43,070 nt of DNA from Xenorhabdus griffiniae (GTDB lineage Bacteria; Pseudomonadota; Gammaproteobacteria; Enterobacterales; Enterobacteriaceae). How positions within the stretch are numbered: position 1 is the first letter of the stretch; every line of letters begins with the position of its first letter. The stretch is taken from positions 1 to 43,070 of the forward strand of contig NZ_JADEUF010000023.1 in NCBI RefSeq assembly GCF_015163655.1. The letters are read 5' to 3'. The notes beneath the pieces were generated by a model. That model saw nothing but the letters and a program-made list of their open reading frames with translations. It ran no database searches and was not told where the DNA came from. Of this stretch, positions 1-9,211 are shown in pieces. Both the position numbers and the translations under genes were made by a program.

Positions 1-44
1 ATATTTAACTTAATTCGTATATTAATAAATCATCAATAAATGAA

Positions 45-983
45 TTATCTATTAATAAACTTTTCGCCTAATTCGATATCTTTCTTCAAAACATCCAGCA
101 TGTTATTCAATGCTTTCTGTTCGAAGTCACTCAATTTACCAATATCTAAACGTTCTTCGATACCATTTTTACCTAAGCGAACAGGCTGTGCAAAGAAACG
201 GGCATATTTGCCATCACCTTCGACATAGCTGCACTCAACAACATGGCTTTCGCCTTGCAAGCCACGGATCAGCGACAGCCCCAAACGAGCCGCTGCTTGT
301 CCCATAGACAGTGTTGCAGAGCCGCCACCCGCTTTCGCTTCAACAACCTCAGTACCCGCATTCTGGATACGCTTGGTCAATGCTTCAACTTCTTCATCAG
401 TGAAGCTAACACCAGGAATTTGCGACAACAGAGGCAGGATAGTCACACCAGAGTGCCCACCAATAACAGGAACTTCTATTTCTTCTACTTTCTTACCTTT
501 CAGTTCAGCAACAAAGGTGTTGGAGCGAATGATATCCAGAGTTGTGACACCAAACAGGCGGTTCTTATCGTACACCCCTTCTTTTTTCAGTACCTCAGCG
601 GCGATTGCTACCGTGGTATTGACTGGGTTGGTAATAATTCCAATTAATGCTTTTGGACAAGTTTTAGCAACCTGCTGAACCAGATTACGAATGATGCCCG
701 CATTGATATTGAACAAATCGGAACGATCCATACCAGGTTTACGCGCCACACCTGCAGAAATTAATACGACATCTGCACCTACCAGTGCAGGAGTTGCATC
801 TTCACCAGCAAAACCAGCGACTTTGACTTCCGTTGGGATATGGCTCAGATCGGTTGCCACGCCTGGAGTCACCGGAGCAATGTCATACAAGGAAAGTTCT
901 GAACCTGAAGGAAGCTGGGTCTTGAGTAGAAGGGCAAGTGCCTGACCAATACCACCGGCTGCACCGAGAACTGCAACTTTCAT
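45..983 (-). CDS. mdh: Malate dehydrogenase
   Basis: Cytosolic NAD-dependent malate dehydrogenase of the TCA cycle, interconverting malate and oxaloacetate. The 312-residue protein has the length of the enterobacterial enzyme. The N-terminal Rossmann motif GAAGGIGQ (residues about 7-14) binds NAD. The substrate-binding arginine loop ([10 protein letters not shown], about 80-89) and the catalytic histidine in IGGHSGVT (about 174-181) are present. The start is supported by an AAGGAG Shine-Dalgarno sequence six bases upstream. The gene is divergent from argR, as in E. coli. The terminator would lie outside the window. Identification rests on near full-length similarity to the E. coli protein. 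Confidence 0.98.
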   Translation of the reverse strand: MKVAVLGAAGGIGQALALLLKTQLPSGSELSLYDIAPVTPGVATDLSHIPTEVKVAGFAGEDATPALVGADVVLISAGVARKPGMDRSDLFNINAGIIRNLVQQVAKTCPKALIGIITNPVNTTVAIAAEVLKKEGVYDKNRLFGVTTLDIIRSNTFVAELKGKKVEEIEVPVIGGHSGVTILPLLSQIPGVSFTDEEVEALTKRIQNAGTEVVEAKAGGGSATLSMGQAAARLGLSLIRGLQGESHVVECSYVEGDGKYARFFAQPVRLGKNGIEERLDIGKLSDFEQKALNNMLDVLKKDIELGEKFINR

Positions 984-1859
<876 letters not shown>

Positions 1860-1870
1860 TCTTGTGGGTC

Positions 1871-1915
1871 GGTCTGCCGTATGACAATCTACTCAAAATA
1901 TGCGTATGGCAGACC
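1871..1915. terminator. Long stem-loop between convergent argR and mpl
   Basis: Arms 1871-1883 (GGTCTGCCGTATG) and 1903-1915 (CGTATGGCAGACC) pair over 13 bp with G-T wobbles around a 19-base loop. It sits between the stop codons of argR (plus) and mpl (minus). There is no strong T-run on either side, so it could stabilise 3' ends or terminate weakly in both directions. Confidence 0.5.
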
Positions 1916-1935
1916 TAGCTATAAGAAAATATTGA

Positions 1936-3306
1936 CTAAACCACGTTGGTTTTTTGCGCTAATGCAGCCAGTAGTTTTTCGTGAATACCACCAAATCCAC
2001 CATTACTCATCAGCAGAATATGGTCACCGGACTGTGCCGTTTCTACTATCATCCTAACTAAAGTATCAATATCCGCACTCCAACGGGCAGGCTGGACGCA
2101 CTGTTCAGCAATTTCAACAACCTGCCACGGAATATTGGTGGGTTGATAGAGGAAAACTTCATCGGCGCGTCCCAAAGAAGGAGCAATGTCATTTTTGCTC
2201 ATGCCCATTTTCATGGTATTCGAACGCGGTTCCAGCACAGCAAGAATGCGAGCCACACCACCCACTTTACTTCTCAATGCTTCCAGTGTGGCTAAGATAG
2301 CCGTTGGATGATGGGCAAAATCATCATACACTGAAATACCATTAACTTCGCCGCGCAATTCAAGGCGACGACGGGCATTAATAAATTTGCCAAGTGCCTG
2401 ACAGGCATCCGCAGGTTGAACGCCGACATGATGAGCTGCCGCAATTGCGATCAAACCATTATGCATATTGTGTTCACCGACTAATGACCACTTCACCTCC
2501 CCAACCTGCTCACCCTGATGGAAGACCTGATAGTGGCTGCTATCCTGGCTGGCTTTCTTCGCCTGCCAGTGACCACTTTCTCCGATCTGTTCTAATTCAC
2601 TCCAGTATCCCATTGAGAGCACTTGCTTCAAATTAATATCATTATCAGGAACAATGATTTTACCGGTACTCGGCACAACCCTGACGAGATGGTGGAACTG
2701 TTTTTGAATCGCGCCCAAATTTTCGAAAATGTCGGCATGATCAAACTCAAGATTGTTCATGACCAATGTACGGGGGCTGTAATGGACAAATTTCGAACGC
2801 TTATCAAAGAAAGCACTGTCGTATTCATCCGCTTCAATCACAAAAAATGGACTTTCACCAATGTGTGCTGAAACGTCAAAATTCCCTGGCACGCCACCGA
2901 TCAGAAACCCTGGTTTATAGCCACACTCTGCCAATATCCAGGTTACCATACCTGCTGTCGTTGTTTTGCCGTGAGTTCCCGCGACTGCCAATACCCAACG
3001 CTCCGGCAATATATGATCATGCAGCCATTGCGGGCCAGAGGTATAAGGAATGCCACGATCTAGAACGGCTTCTACGCAGGGATTGCCACGTGTCATGGCA
3101 TTACCAATGATCACCATATCTGGAGCAGGATCAAGCTGTGCCGGATCGTACCCCTGGATCAGCGCAATGCCCTGTTTTTCCAGCAAAGTGCTCATTGGGG
3201 GATAGACATTGGCATCAGAGCCGGTCACTTCATGTCCCTGTGCCCGAGCGAGGATCGCCAACCCACCCATGAAAGTACCGCAAATGCCAAGAATATGAAT
3301 ACGCAT
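1936..3306 (-). CDS. mpl: UDP-N-acetylmuramate:L-Ala-gamma-D-Glu-meso-Dap ligase
   Basis: Murein peptide ligase of the cytoplasmic peptidoglycan-recycling route. It joins recovered tripeptide L-Ala-gamma-D-Glu-meso-Dap to UDP-MurNAc with ATP. The 456-residue protein has the three-domain Mur ligase architecture: the N-terminal nucleotide-binding fold starts with IHILGICGTFMGG; the central ATPase domain carries the P-loop AGTHGKTTT (about 109-117); the C-terminal domain contains DDFAHHPTAI and LEPRSNTMK. These sequences are typical of Mpl rather than MurC. The gene is divergent from fbp, as in E. coli. Confidence 0.97.
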   Translation of the reverse strand: MRIHILGICGTFMGGLAILARAQGHEVTGSDANVYPPMSTLLEKQGIALIQGYDPAQLDPAPDMVIIGNAMTRGNPCVEAVLDRGIPYTSGPQWLHDHILPERWVLAVAGTHGKTTTAGMVTWILAECGYKPGFLIGGVPGNFDVSAHIGESPFFVIEADEYDSAFFDKRSKFVHYSPRTLVMNNLEFDHADIFENLGAIQKQFHHLVRVVPSTGKIIVPDNDINLKQVLSMGYWSELEQIGESGHWQAKKASQDSSHYQVFHQGEQVGEVKWSLVGEHNMHNGLIAIAAAHHVGVQPADACQALGKFINARRRLELRGEVNGISVYDDFAHHPTAILATLEALRSKVGGVARILAVLEPRSNTMKMGMSKNDIAPSLGRADEVFLYQPTNIPWQVVEIAEQCVQPARWSADIDTLVRMIVETAQSGDHILLMSNGGFGGIHEKLLAALAQKTNVV

Positions 3307-3415
3307 TTATTTCTACCTGATTCATGAACTGTATCACTATTCTACCCCTCAAATCAGAGATTAAAAATGCAATAGCCTATGAATCATCAGATTCTTTAGC
3401 TAAACTGCCCGCGCC

Positions 3416-3454
3416 TAAGTGCGGCACATAAGTGCGACACATCAGTGAAGCACA
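3416..3454 (+). repeat. Three tandem imperfect 13-bp repeats upstream of fbp
   Basis: Units TAAGTGCGGCACA (3416-3428), TAAGTGCGACACA (3429-3441) and TCAGTGAAGCACA (3442-3454) lie head to tail, ending 34 bp before the fbp ATG. The position suggests a regulator-binding array or part of the mRNA leader. No known regulator was recognised. Confidence 0.6.
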
Positions 3455-3488
3455 TTTCCTAAAAACATAACCAATTCAAGGCTTTGTC

Positions 3489-4493
3489 ATGAAAACATTG
3501 GGCGAATTCATCGTCGAAAAGCAGCAAGATTTTCCGCATGCTACAGGTGAACTGACTGCACTACTGTCTGCCATCAAGTTAGGTGCCAAAATTATCCATA
3601 GGGATATCAATAAAGCCGGTCTGGTGGATATTTTAGGCACAAGTGGCGTATCTAATGTTCAGGGTGAAGTCCAGATGAAACTGGATTTGTATGCCAATGA
3701 AAAACTCAAGGCAGCACTGAAAGCACGCGGCGAAGTTGCAGGCATTGCTTCCGAAGAGGAAGACGACATCGTTATTTTTGATGGCGACCGAGCAGAAAAT
3801 GCGAAGTATGTTGTTTTGATGGACCCACTGGATGGTTCTTCGAATATTGATGTAAACGTTTCCGTCGGGACTATTTTCTCAATTTATCACCGAATTACCC
3901 CGATCGGCCAGCCTGTCACCGAAGAGGATTTCCTGCAACCCGGTAATCGTCAGGTTGCAGCCGGTTATGTGGTTTATGGTTCATCCACAATGCTGGTTTA
4001 CACGACTGGCTGTGGTGTCCATACTTTTACTTATGATCCTTCCCTTGGTGTATTCTGTCTGACCCATGAAAAAGTCCAATTCCCGGAAAAGGGCAATATG
4101 TACTCTATCAATGAAGGAAACTACATCAAGTTTCCGATGGGTGTGAAAAAATACATCAAATATTGTCAGGAACAAGACGAAGCAACCCAGCGCCCTTATA
4201 CAACTCGTTATATCGGTTCTCTGGTTGCTGATTTCCACCGCAATTTGTTAAAAGGCGGTATTTATATCTACCCAAGTACGGCAAGCCATCCAACGGGTAA
4301 ACTCCGCTTACTTTATGAATGCAACCCAATCGCATTCCTGGCTGAACAAGCCGGAGGCAAAGCCAGCGATGGCACAAACCGTATTCTGGATATCGTGCCA
4401 AATAAGCTGCACCAACGCGTACCTTTTTTTGTCGGCACCAAATCTATGGTAGAAAAAGCCGAAAGTTTTATGGCCGAATTTCCTGAACAATAA
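3489..4493 (+). CDS. fbp: Fructose-1,6-bisphosphatase class I
   Basis: Hydrolyses fructose 1,6-bisphosphate to fructose 6-phosphate, the irreversible step of gluconeogenesis. The 334 residues fit the class I enzyme (332 in E. coli). The metal-binding sequence [20 protein letters not shown] (about 107-126) is the family signature, and the acidic cluster EEEDD (about 90-94) precedes it. The C-terminal half carries the sugar-phosphate site ([21 protein letters not shown]). A short AAGG lies before the ATG. The gene is divergent from mpl and is followed by a clear hairpin terminator. Confidence 0.98.
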   Translation: MKTLGEFIVEKQQDFPHATGELTALLSAIKLGAKIIHRDINKAGLVDILGTSGVSNVQGEVQMKLDLYANEKLKAALKARGEVAGIASEEEDDIVIFDGDRAENAKYVVLMDPLDGSSNIDVNVSVGTIFSIYHRITPIGQPVTEEDFLQPGNRQVAAGYVVYGSSTMLVYTTGCGVHTFTYDPSLGVFCLTHEKVQFPEKGNMYSINEGNYIKFPMGVKKYIKYCQEQDEATQRPYTTRYIGSLVADFHRNLLKGGIYIYPSTASHPTGKLRLLYECNPIAFLAEQAGGKASDGTNRILDIVPNKLHQRVPFFVGTKSMVEKAESFMAEFPEQ

Positions 4494-4517
4494 GCAGTAT
4501 GATTAAGCCATAATTTA

Positions 4518-4539
4518 AAGAGGTGGGTTGCCACCTCTT
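4518..4539 (+). terminator. fbp terminator
   Basis: Perfect 9-bp stem AAGAGGTGG (4518-4526) / CCACCTCTT (4531-4539) with a four-base loop, followed by a T-rich stretch, 25 bp after the fbp stop. Confidence 0.8.
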
Positions 4540-4904
4540 ATTCCATTTATTTTTCACTCCGTAGTTTTTTTCATTTCAACGACTCTCACCTTACAATCCA
4601 ATAATCATATACACGCATATTGAAGTTAGATTGGTATATTCCTCCTGATACCTCATCGTCATTCCTGAAAAAAACTCTCTTTTGCATGAAAAATAACACC
4701 CAATTTCAGCATAAATAAAGCGATAACTTTGAGTTATCTACTGATAATCATTTTTCATTACGCATAACAACAAAAGCTTTCCTAATGTATGTAGGTATGG
4801 GAAATATTATCTTTTTTATATTAATGAGATAGCTATACCCAATAAAACCAAAATTTGGAACATCAAAGGTGTAATGCTAAAGCGCTGGCGACAGCCCATA
4901 TTTT
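4540..4904. other. AT-rich region upstream of the adhesin gene
   Basis: 365 bases without a gene. They are very AT-rich, which often goes with H-NS silencing of accessory surface genes. The region holds one half of the palindromic repeat family (4621-4638) and a TATACCCAAT end at 4834-4843 in the opposite orientation. No promoter could be assigned with confidence. Confidence 0.4.
4621..4638 (+). repeat. Half copy of the 105-bp palindromic repeat family
   Basis: TGAAGTTAGATTGGTATA matches the right end of the repeats found at 42719-42823 and 42540-42597. The left part is absent or decayed, so this is a relic end. Confidence 0.5.
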
Positions 4905-4919
4905 ATGAGGAATTCATAT

Positions 4920-7900
4920 ATGGACTCGTATATAAATCATAAGGTTTTTCGGCTTTCTATTATCATGTATTCGCTTTTTTTACCCTTTACTCCTATGAGT
5001 GCGCTTTCAGCGGGTGAAAAGATTCAAGAGAATAGAATACCTTTACAAGAGTCAGAAAATGAAAGGTACGCCAATCAGGCGCGGAATAAGCAAGCTATTC
5101 TTGATGCGGAAGCCGGTGTCATCGCACAAAATATCCACAAGATGAGTAATATTTTATCCTCTTCCCCATCACAATTAACCGAGCAAGCAAAATCCTACGC
5201 TCTGGGGAAAATCAATGGTGCAATATCCACAGAAACACAAAAGTGGTTATCCAGATTTGGTACAGGCAGGATTAATCTCTCCATCGATAAAAAAGGAAAA
5301 CTGGATAGCAGCGCTTTGGATTTGCTGTTACCTCTCTATGACAATAAAGCGGATTGGCTATTTTTCTCTCAGGTAGGTTATCGCCGTCACGATAGCCGCA
5401 ATACCCTAAACCTTGGTCTTGGTGGACGTTATTTCACGCCTGATTGGATGTATGGCTTAAATACTTTCTTTGACAATGATTTTACGGGACAGCATCAACG
5501 GTTAGGTGTTGGGGGAGAAATCTGGACTGATTATGTTAAATTATCGGCCAATACTTACTGGCGCGTGAGCAAATGGCGTGATTCTCCCAAAGAACTGGAC
5601 TATGAAGAACGACCAGCTAACGGCTACGATATTAATGGTGAATTTTTCTTACCCGCCTATCCAAACCTTGGTGGTAAGTTGAGTTATGAACAATACTTTG
5701 GCGATAACGTCGCCCTATTTAATCGGAAAACCAGGCAGAAAAACCCTAATCTTGCCCGTATTGGCCTGAATTATACCCCGATTCCACTGATGACAATGGG
5801 CGTGGATTATAAGTTCGGCAGCAGTGGACACAGTGAAGGGCTCTTCCTGGCCAATTTAAATTACCATTTTGGTATACCTTTTGCTGATCAGATTTCACCA
5901 AGTCATGTTGCAGCTATGCGCACACTGATGGGTAGCCGTTATGATCTGGTGACAAGAAACAACAACATCGTATTGGATTACAGGAAAAAGCCTGTGTTCA
6001 GCCTGGTCTTGCCAAATACCTTAAACGGATACAGTACCCAACATGTCCAAATCACGCCGAATATTACCGCTGAGGACAAACTGAAAAAATTATCATGGCA
6101 GGCTAACGAAGAATTCCGTAAAAACGGGGGAACTATCATCCCTCATGGCAAATCTGTTGAACTGGACTTGCCGAAATATTCTGTTAAGGGGATAAACAGC
6201 TATACCCTGTCTGCGACTTCTGAAATAACGGGCAGCAACAAGCCCATGACATCTTATATGAATGTGGTTGTTGAACCTTTTGCCATTAAAGAGCAAAGCA
6301 TCAAACCCAGTGGCACAGGCCCTGTAATTTCCAATGGCAAACCGGCTTATGATCTGGCAGCAACCATCACCTATGGCAATAAAAACAATCCGCCGATTAC
6401 AAACCAGGCAATACCGAAAGTGCAATGGAGCCTCGAGCCAGCAGATAAACATGCAACATTAGTCTGGGACTCAGCAGGCATGACCAATGATGCCGGCCAG
6501 TTAACTGCAACGTTGAGCAGCACTCAGCCACTAGATCCGAAAACAAAGATTTATCTGTCAATGGATGAGCAACCCAAATTGGAGATAAAAGGCGACAAGC
6601 CACTGAATTTCACCAATCTTGGTGATGCCATTCTAGCCAAAAATTTTGTATTTGAGCAAAAAGCGCCTTATGAGGCCATGGAACACAAGCCAATCACTGT
6701 GACTGCGGCTGTGTTCGATCTCAATGGCAACCCAATCAATAAAAAAATAGACATGAACTTACAATGGAGCGTCGAACCTACTGATATACCAGGATTATCT
6801 GTTAAGCCCGCTCCCGGCTATGAGAACTCATCTGATCAGGATGGTAATATTAAAGCGATTGTGACCAGTACCCAAAGCGCGAAAGGTGTTAAAGTTGGGG
6901 TATTGATTAATGAGCAACGTCAAAGCTTCTCTGAACCATTCGATTTTGTCACACCAAAAAGCCTGAAGTTTGCATTCGGTGTAATATCGCAGTCACCTAC
7001 AGGGCCATTAACTGCTAATGGAAAGGAACGCTATACTTATAAGGTGCCAGTTATCGACGTAGACAGCAAACTTCCTCTGAAGAATCAATCTCTTGGTAAA
7101 CTGGCAGTGGAACTATTGAGTGCTGAACAGCAAAATTATGTATTCCCAGACAAAACTAAGATTGAGTTTCCTGCAAATCCAATCACCGATGCTGAAGGTT
7201 ATGTGACTCTCTCGATGACAAGCCAAGTCGCTATGGATGGTCTTTATTTTACCCTGTCCCCAGATCCATCCAGTGGCAATGAGGCAGATAGCATACAATC
7301 CGAACCGGTAAATTTCGATCCTATTCCGGTGCCGGTGGGGATTTTTATGGGTACGAAAGTTTCAAATAACAAGAAATATATTCAGGAGCAGGGAAGGCCG
7401 TATAACGTCCATGGAGATCTCGTAATTCAATTGACGCAAGATGGAAAAAACAATTTGTTTACGGACTATAACTTCCCTGATGGTGATGGTAACATTATCA
7501 GTCCGGTCACCTTCAAATCTTCCAATCCCAAATTGGTGAGCGTAGATACCGATCCAAGCGGTAACGGAAATATCACATTCTCCGAAAAACATTTCTCCAA
7601 TGAGAGCTGGCCGGTAACAGTGACACTCATCAAAAAGACTGATCAGGGTATCAAGTATGGTTATTACTATACTTTCAACCCACGAAAATACATACTTTTC
7701 GCCGATAACGAGCCAACTGTTGATTTGAATATGGCTGATATCTGTCCGCAAGTGCAATGGAATCAAAACCGTCTCAATGGCCAGATAGCACATGATCCGA
7801 ATGTGTTTGATATAGGAGCAACTCCGCAAACGACCACACCGACTTCACTAAGTTATGAATATGACAAAGAGCATTTCCCTGACTTTGGACTTCAACATCT

Positions 7901-8093
7901 TAGTCAGAACATAGTGGGGACAACTATATTAAGAACATTTATTCCGGGAGATAAATCCACACAATATACAAAAGTGATGTATGGATATGACTATCTTACC
8001 AGAAAAGGTAAAAAGGCAACTGAATATGCATCTAAACAGCCGTCGATACCCATGTGTGTAATACGCGTTGATGGTTATGGCGAAATTCCTTAA
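4920..8093 (+). CDS. Intimin/invasin-type inverse autotransporter adhesin
   Basis: Surface adhesin of the inverse autotransporter class (type Ve secretion), in which an N-terminal outer-membrane beta-barrel exports a C-terminal passenger. I choose the ATG at 4920 (1057 residues) because GAGGAA lies seven bases upstream; an in-frame ATG at 4905 lacks this. Residues 1-31 form a signal peptide ending SALSA. The barrel spans about 105-320, starting WLSRFGTGRINLSI and ending NYHFGIPF, followed by the family linker with RYDLVTRNNNIVLDY. The passenger of about 700 residues holds at least three Ig-like repeats, marked by WSLEP, WSVEP and related segments. Two cysteines near the C-terminus (about 942 and 1046) could form the disulfide of an invasin-type tip. 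No LysM domain was seen. The receptor cannot be read from the sequence. Confidence 0.92.
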   Translation: MDSYINHKVFRLSIIMYSLFLPFTPMSALSAGEKIQENRIPLQESENERYANQARNKQAILDAEAGVIAQNIHKMSNILSSSPSQLTEQAKSYALGKINGAISTETQKWLSRFGTGRINLSIDKKGKLDSSALDLLLPLYDNKADWLFFSQVGYRRHDSRNTLNLGLGGRYFTPDWMYGLNTFFDNDFTGQHQRLGVGGEIWTDYVKLSANTYWRVSKWRDSPKELDYEERPANGYDINGEFFLPAYPNLGGKLSYEQYFGDNVALFNRKTRQKNPNLARIGLNYTPIPLMTMGVDYKFGSSGHSEGLFLANLNYHFGIPFADQISPSHVAAMRTLMGSRYDLVTRNNNIVLDYRKKPVFSLVLPNTLNGYSTQHVQITPNITAEDKLKKLSWQANEEFRKNGGTIIPHGKSVELDLPKYSVKGINSYTLSATSEITGSNKPMTSYMNVVVEPFAIKEQSIKPSGTGPVISNGKPAYDLAATITYGNKNNPPITNQAIPKVQWSLEPADKHATLVWDSAGMTNDAGQLTATLSSTQPLDPKTKIYLSMDEQPKLEIKGDKPLNFTNLGDAILAKNFVFEQKAPYEAMEHKPITVTAAVFDLNGNPINKKIDMNLQWSVEPTDIPGLSVKPAPGYENSSDQDGNIKAIVTSTQSAKGVKVGVLINEQRQSFSEPFDFVTPKSLKFAFGVISQSPTGPLTANGKERYTYKVPVIDVDSKLPLKNQSLGKLAVELLSAEQQNYVFPDKTKIEFPANPITDAEGYVTLSMTSQVAMDGLYFTLSPDPSSGNEADSIQSEPVNFDPIPVPVGIFMGTKVSNNKKYIQEQGRPYNVHGDLVIQLTQDGKNNLFTDYNFPDGDGNIISPVTFKSSNPKLVSVDTDPSGNGNITFSEKHFSNESWPVTVTLIKKTDQGIKYGYYYTFNPRKYILFADNEPTVDLNMADICPQVQWNQNRLNGQIAHDPNVFDIGATPQTTTPTSLSYEYDKEHFPDFGLQHLSQNIVGTTILRTFIPGDKSTQYTKVMYGYDYLTRKGKKATEYASKQPSIPMCVIRVDGYGEIP

Positions 8094-8118
8094 ATTAAAC
8101 CACGGTTAATATAAAATA

Positions 8119-8155
8119 AGCGCAGACTCAATTAGGGTTGGGTCTGTGCTTTTTT
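8119..8155 (+). terminator. Adhesin gene terminator
   Basis: Stem AGCGCAGAC (8119-8127) / GTCTGTGCT (8142-8150) with one G-T pair, followed directly by a T-run, 25 bp after the adhesin stop codon. Confidence 0.85.
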
Positions 8156-8215
8156 ATTATGCTTTTAAGCCATGCCAACAACCGAAAAATCCGAGGAATT
8201 TTGGCCTGCTTTGGC

Positions 8216-8221
8216 TATAAT
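8216..8221 (+). promoter_or_regulatory. Candidate -10 element of ppa
   Basis: A consensus TATAAT lies 43 bp before the ppa start. No good -35 hexamer was found at the usual spacing, so only the -10 is proposed. Confidence 0.4.
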
Positions 8222-8264
8222 ACCTCGCACTCCATTTTGGTTTAAAATTGAAGGAAACCGTTTT

Positions 8265-8795
8265 ATGAGCCTGAATAATGTACCGGCTGGCAAAGAGCTA
8301 CCTGAAGATATTTATGTCATCATTGAGATCCCAGCGAATGCAGATCCTATCAAATATGAAGTAGACAAAGAGTCTGGTGCCCTGTTTGTAGACCGTTTCA
8401 TGTCAAGTGCAATGTTCTACCCATGTAACTACGGCTACATCAACAATACCCTGTCTCTCGATGGTGATCCCGTTGACGTATTGGTGCCAACACCATACCC
8501 ATTGCAGCCAGGTTCTGTTATCCGCTGCCGTCCGGTTGGTGTCCTGAAAATGACTGACGAATCCGGTGAAGACGCAAAACTGGTCGCTGTTCCTCATACC
8601 AAACTGAGCAAAGAATATGATCACATCAAAGATGTGAACGATCTGCCAGAACTGCTGCGTGCCCAAATCACTCACTTCTTCGAGCACTACAAAGATCTGG
8701 AAAAAGGTAAGTGGGTCAAAGTTGATGGCTGGGATAATGTTGAAGCCGCTAAGGCCGAGATCCTGTCTTCTTTCGAACGCGCTACGAAAAAATAA
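8265..8795 (+). CDS. ppa: Inorganic pyrophosphatase
   Basis: Cytosolic soluble inorganic pyrophosphatase (family I, hexameric in Enterobacterales). It hydrolyses pyrophosphate and so drives nucleic-acid and aminoacyl-tRNA synthesis. The ATG at 8265 gives 176 residues, the same length and N-terminus ([15 protein letters not shown]) as E. coli. It has AAGGA upstream; the longer in-frame reading from 8172 runs through the promoter region. Metal-binding aspartates lie in [10 protein letters not shown] (about 65-74). The [16 protein letters not shown] and [15 protein letters not shown] segments are near-identical to E. coli. A bidirectional terminator separates it from ytfP. Confidence 0.98.
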   Translation: MSLNNVPAGKELPEDIYVIIEIPANADPIKYEVDKESGALFVDRFMSSAMFYPCNYGYINNTLSLDGDPVDVLVPTPYPLQPGSVIRCRPVGVLKMTDESGEDAKLVAVPHTKLSKEYDHIKDVNDLPELLRAQITHFFEHYKDLEKGKWVKVDGWDNVEAAKAEILSSFERATKK

Positions 8796-8817
8796 TCCTG
8801 ACAGGTAGTTACAAAAA

Positions 8818-8848
8818 AACCTCTGTCCCGATTAAGGGCAGAGGTTTT
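8818..8848. terminator. Bidirectional terminator between ppa and ytfP
   Basis: Stem AACCTCTGTCCC (8818-8829) / GGGCAGAGGTT (8836-8846) with one bulged base. A T-run follows on the plus strand, and the A-run before it becomes a T-run on the minus strand. It lies between the convergent ppa and ytfP stops. Confidence 0.85.
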
Positions 8849-8861
8849 GTTTACCTCTAAT

Positions 8862-9209
8862 TTACTCTTCTTCGTGGCGTTTCAACCAGTCACCACAGGT
8901 TATCCGATGCAATCCGTCAACAGGCAATTTATAGAGGTAGATCCATGCCTTACCATACGGTGTTTCAATCAGTTCCCTTTCATACTCCTGAGCGTTTTTT
9001 TTCAACTCATCCAATTCTGTCAGGATGGATGGTGTAATACGATAAACTTCACATTCGATTGTTCCTTCACCACGGATAACCGCCGGATAGTGCCCCAGAT
9101 CATAAATTTCATAACCATCTAATCTGTGTTCTCCCAACAATTGGGCATCCGTCATCCAGTGATGATTGCCTTGTTTTCGCCTCAGGCTACCATAAACAAT
9201 AACTCGCAT
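8862..9209 (-). CDS. ytfP: Gamma-glutamylcyclotransferase-fold protein YtfP
   Basis: Small cytosolic protein of the GGCT/AIG2-like fold, 115 residues (113 in E. coli YtfP). The N-terminal VYGSLRRKQGNHH is the family's substrate-loop signature, and the acidic ELDELKKNAQEYERE segment contains the position of the general base glutamate. Its actual substrate in enterobacteria is not established. It lies two bases after tamB on the same strand, so it is the last gene of tamA-tamB-ytfP. Confidence 0.93.
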   Translation of the reverse strand: MRVIVYGSLRRKQGNHHWMTDAQLLGEHRLDGYEIYDLGHYPAVIRGEGTIECEVYRITPSILTELDELKKNAQEYERELIETPYGKAWIYLYKLPVDGLHRITCGDWLKRHEEE

Positions 9210-9211
9210 CT

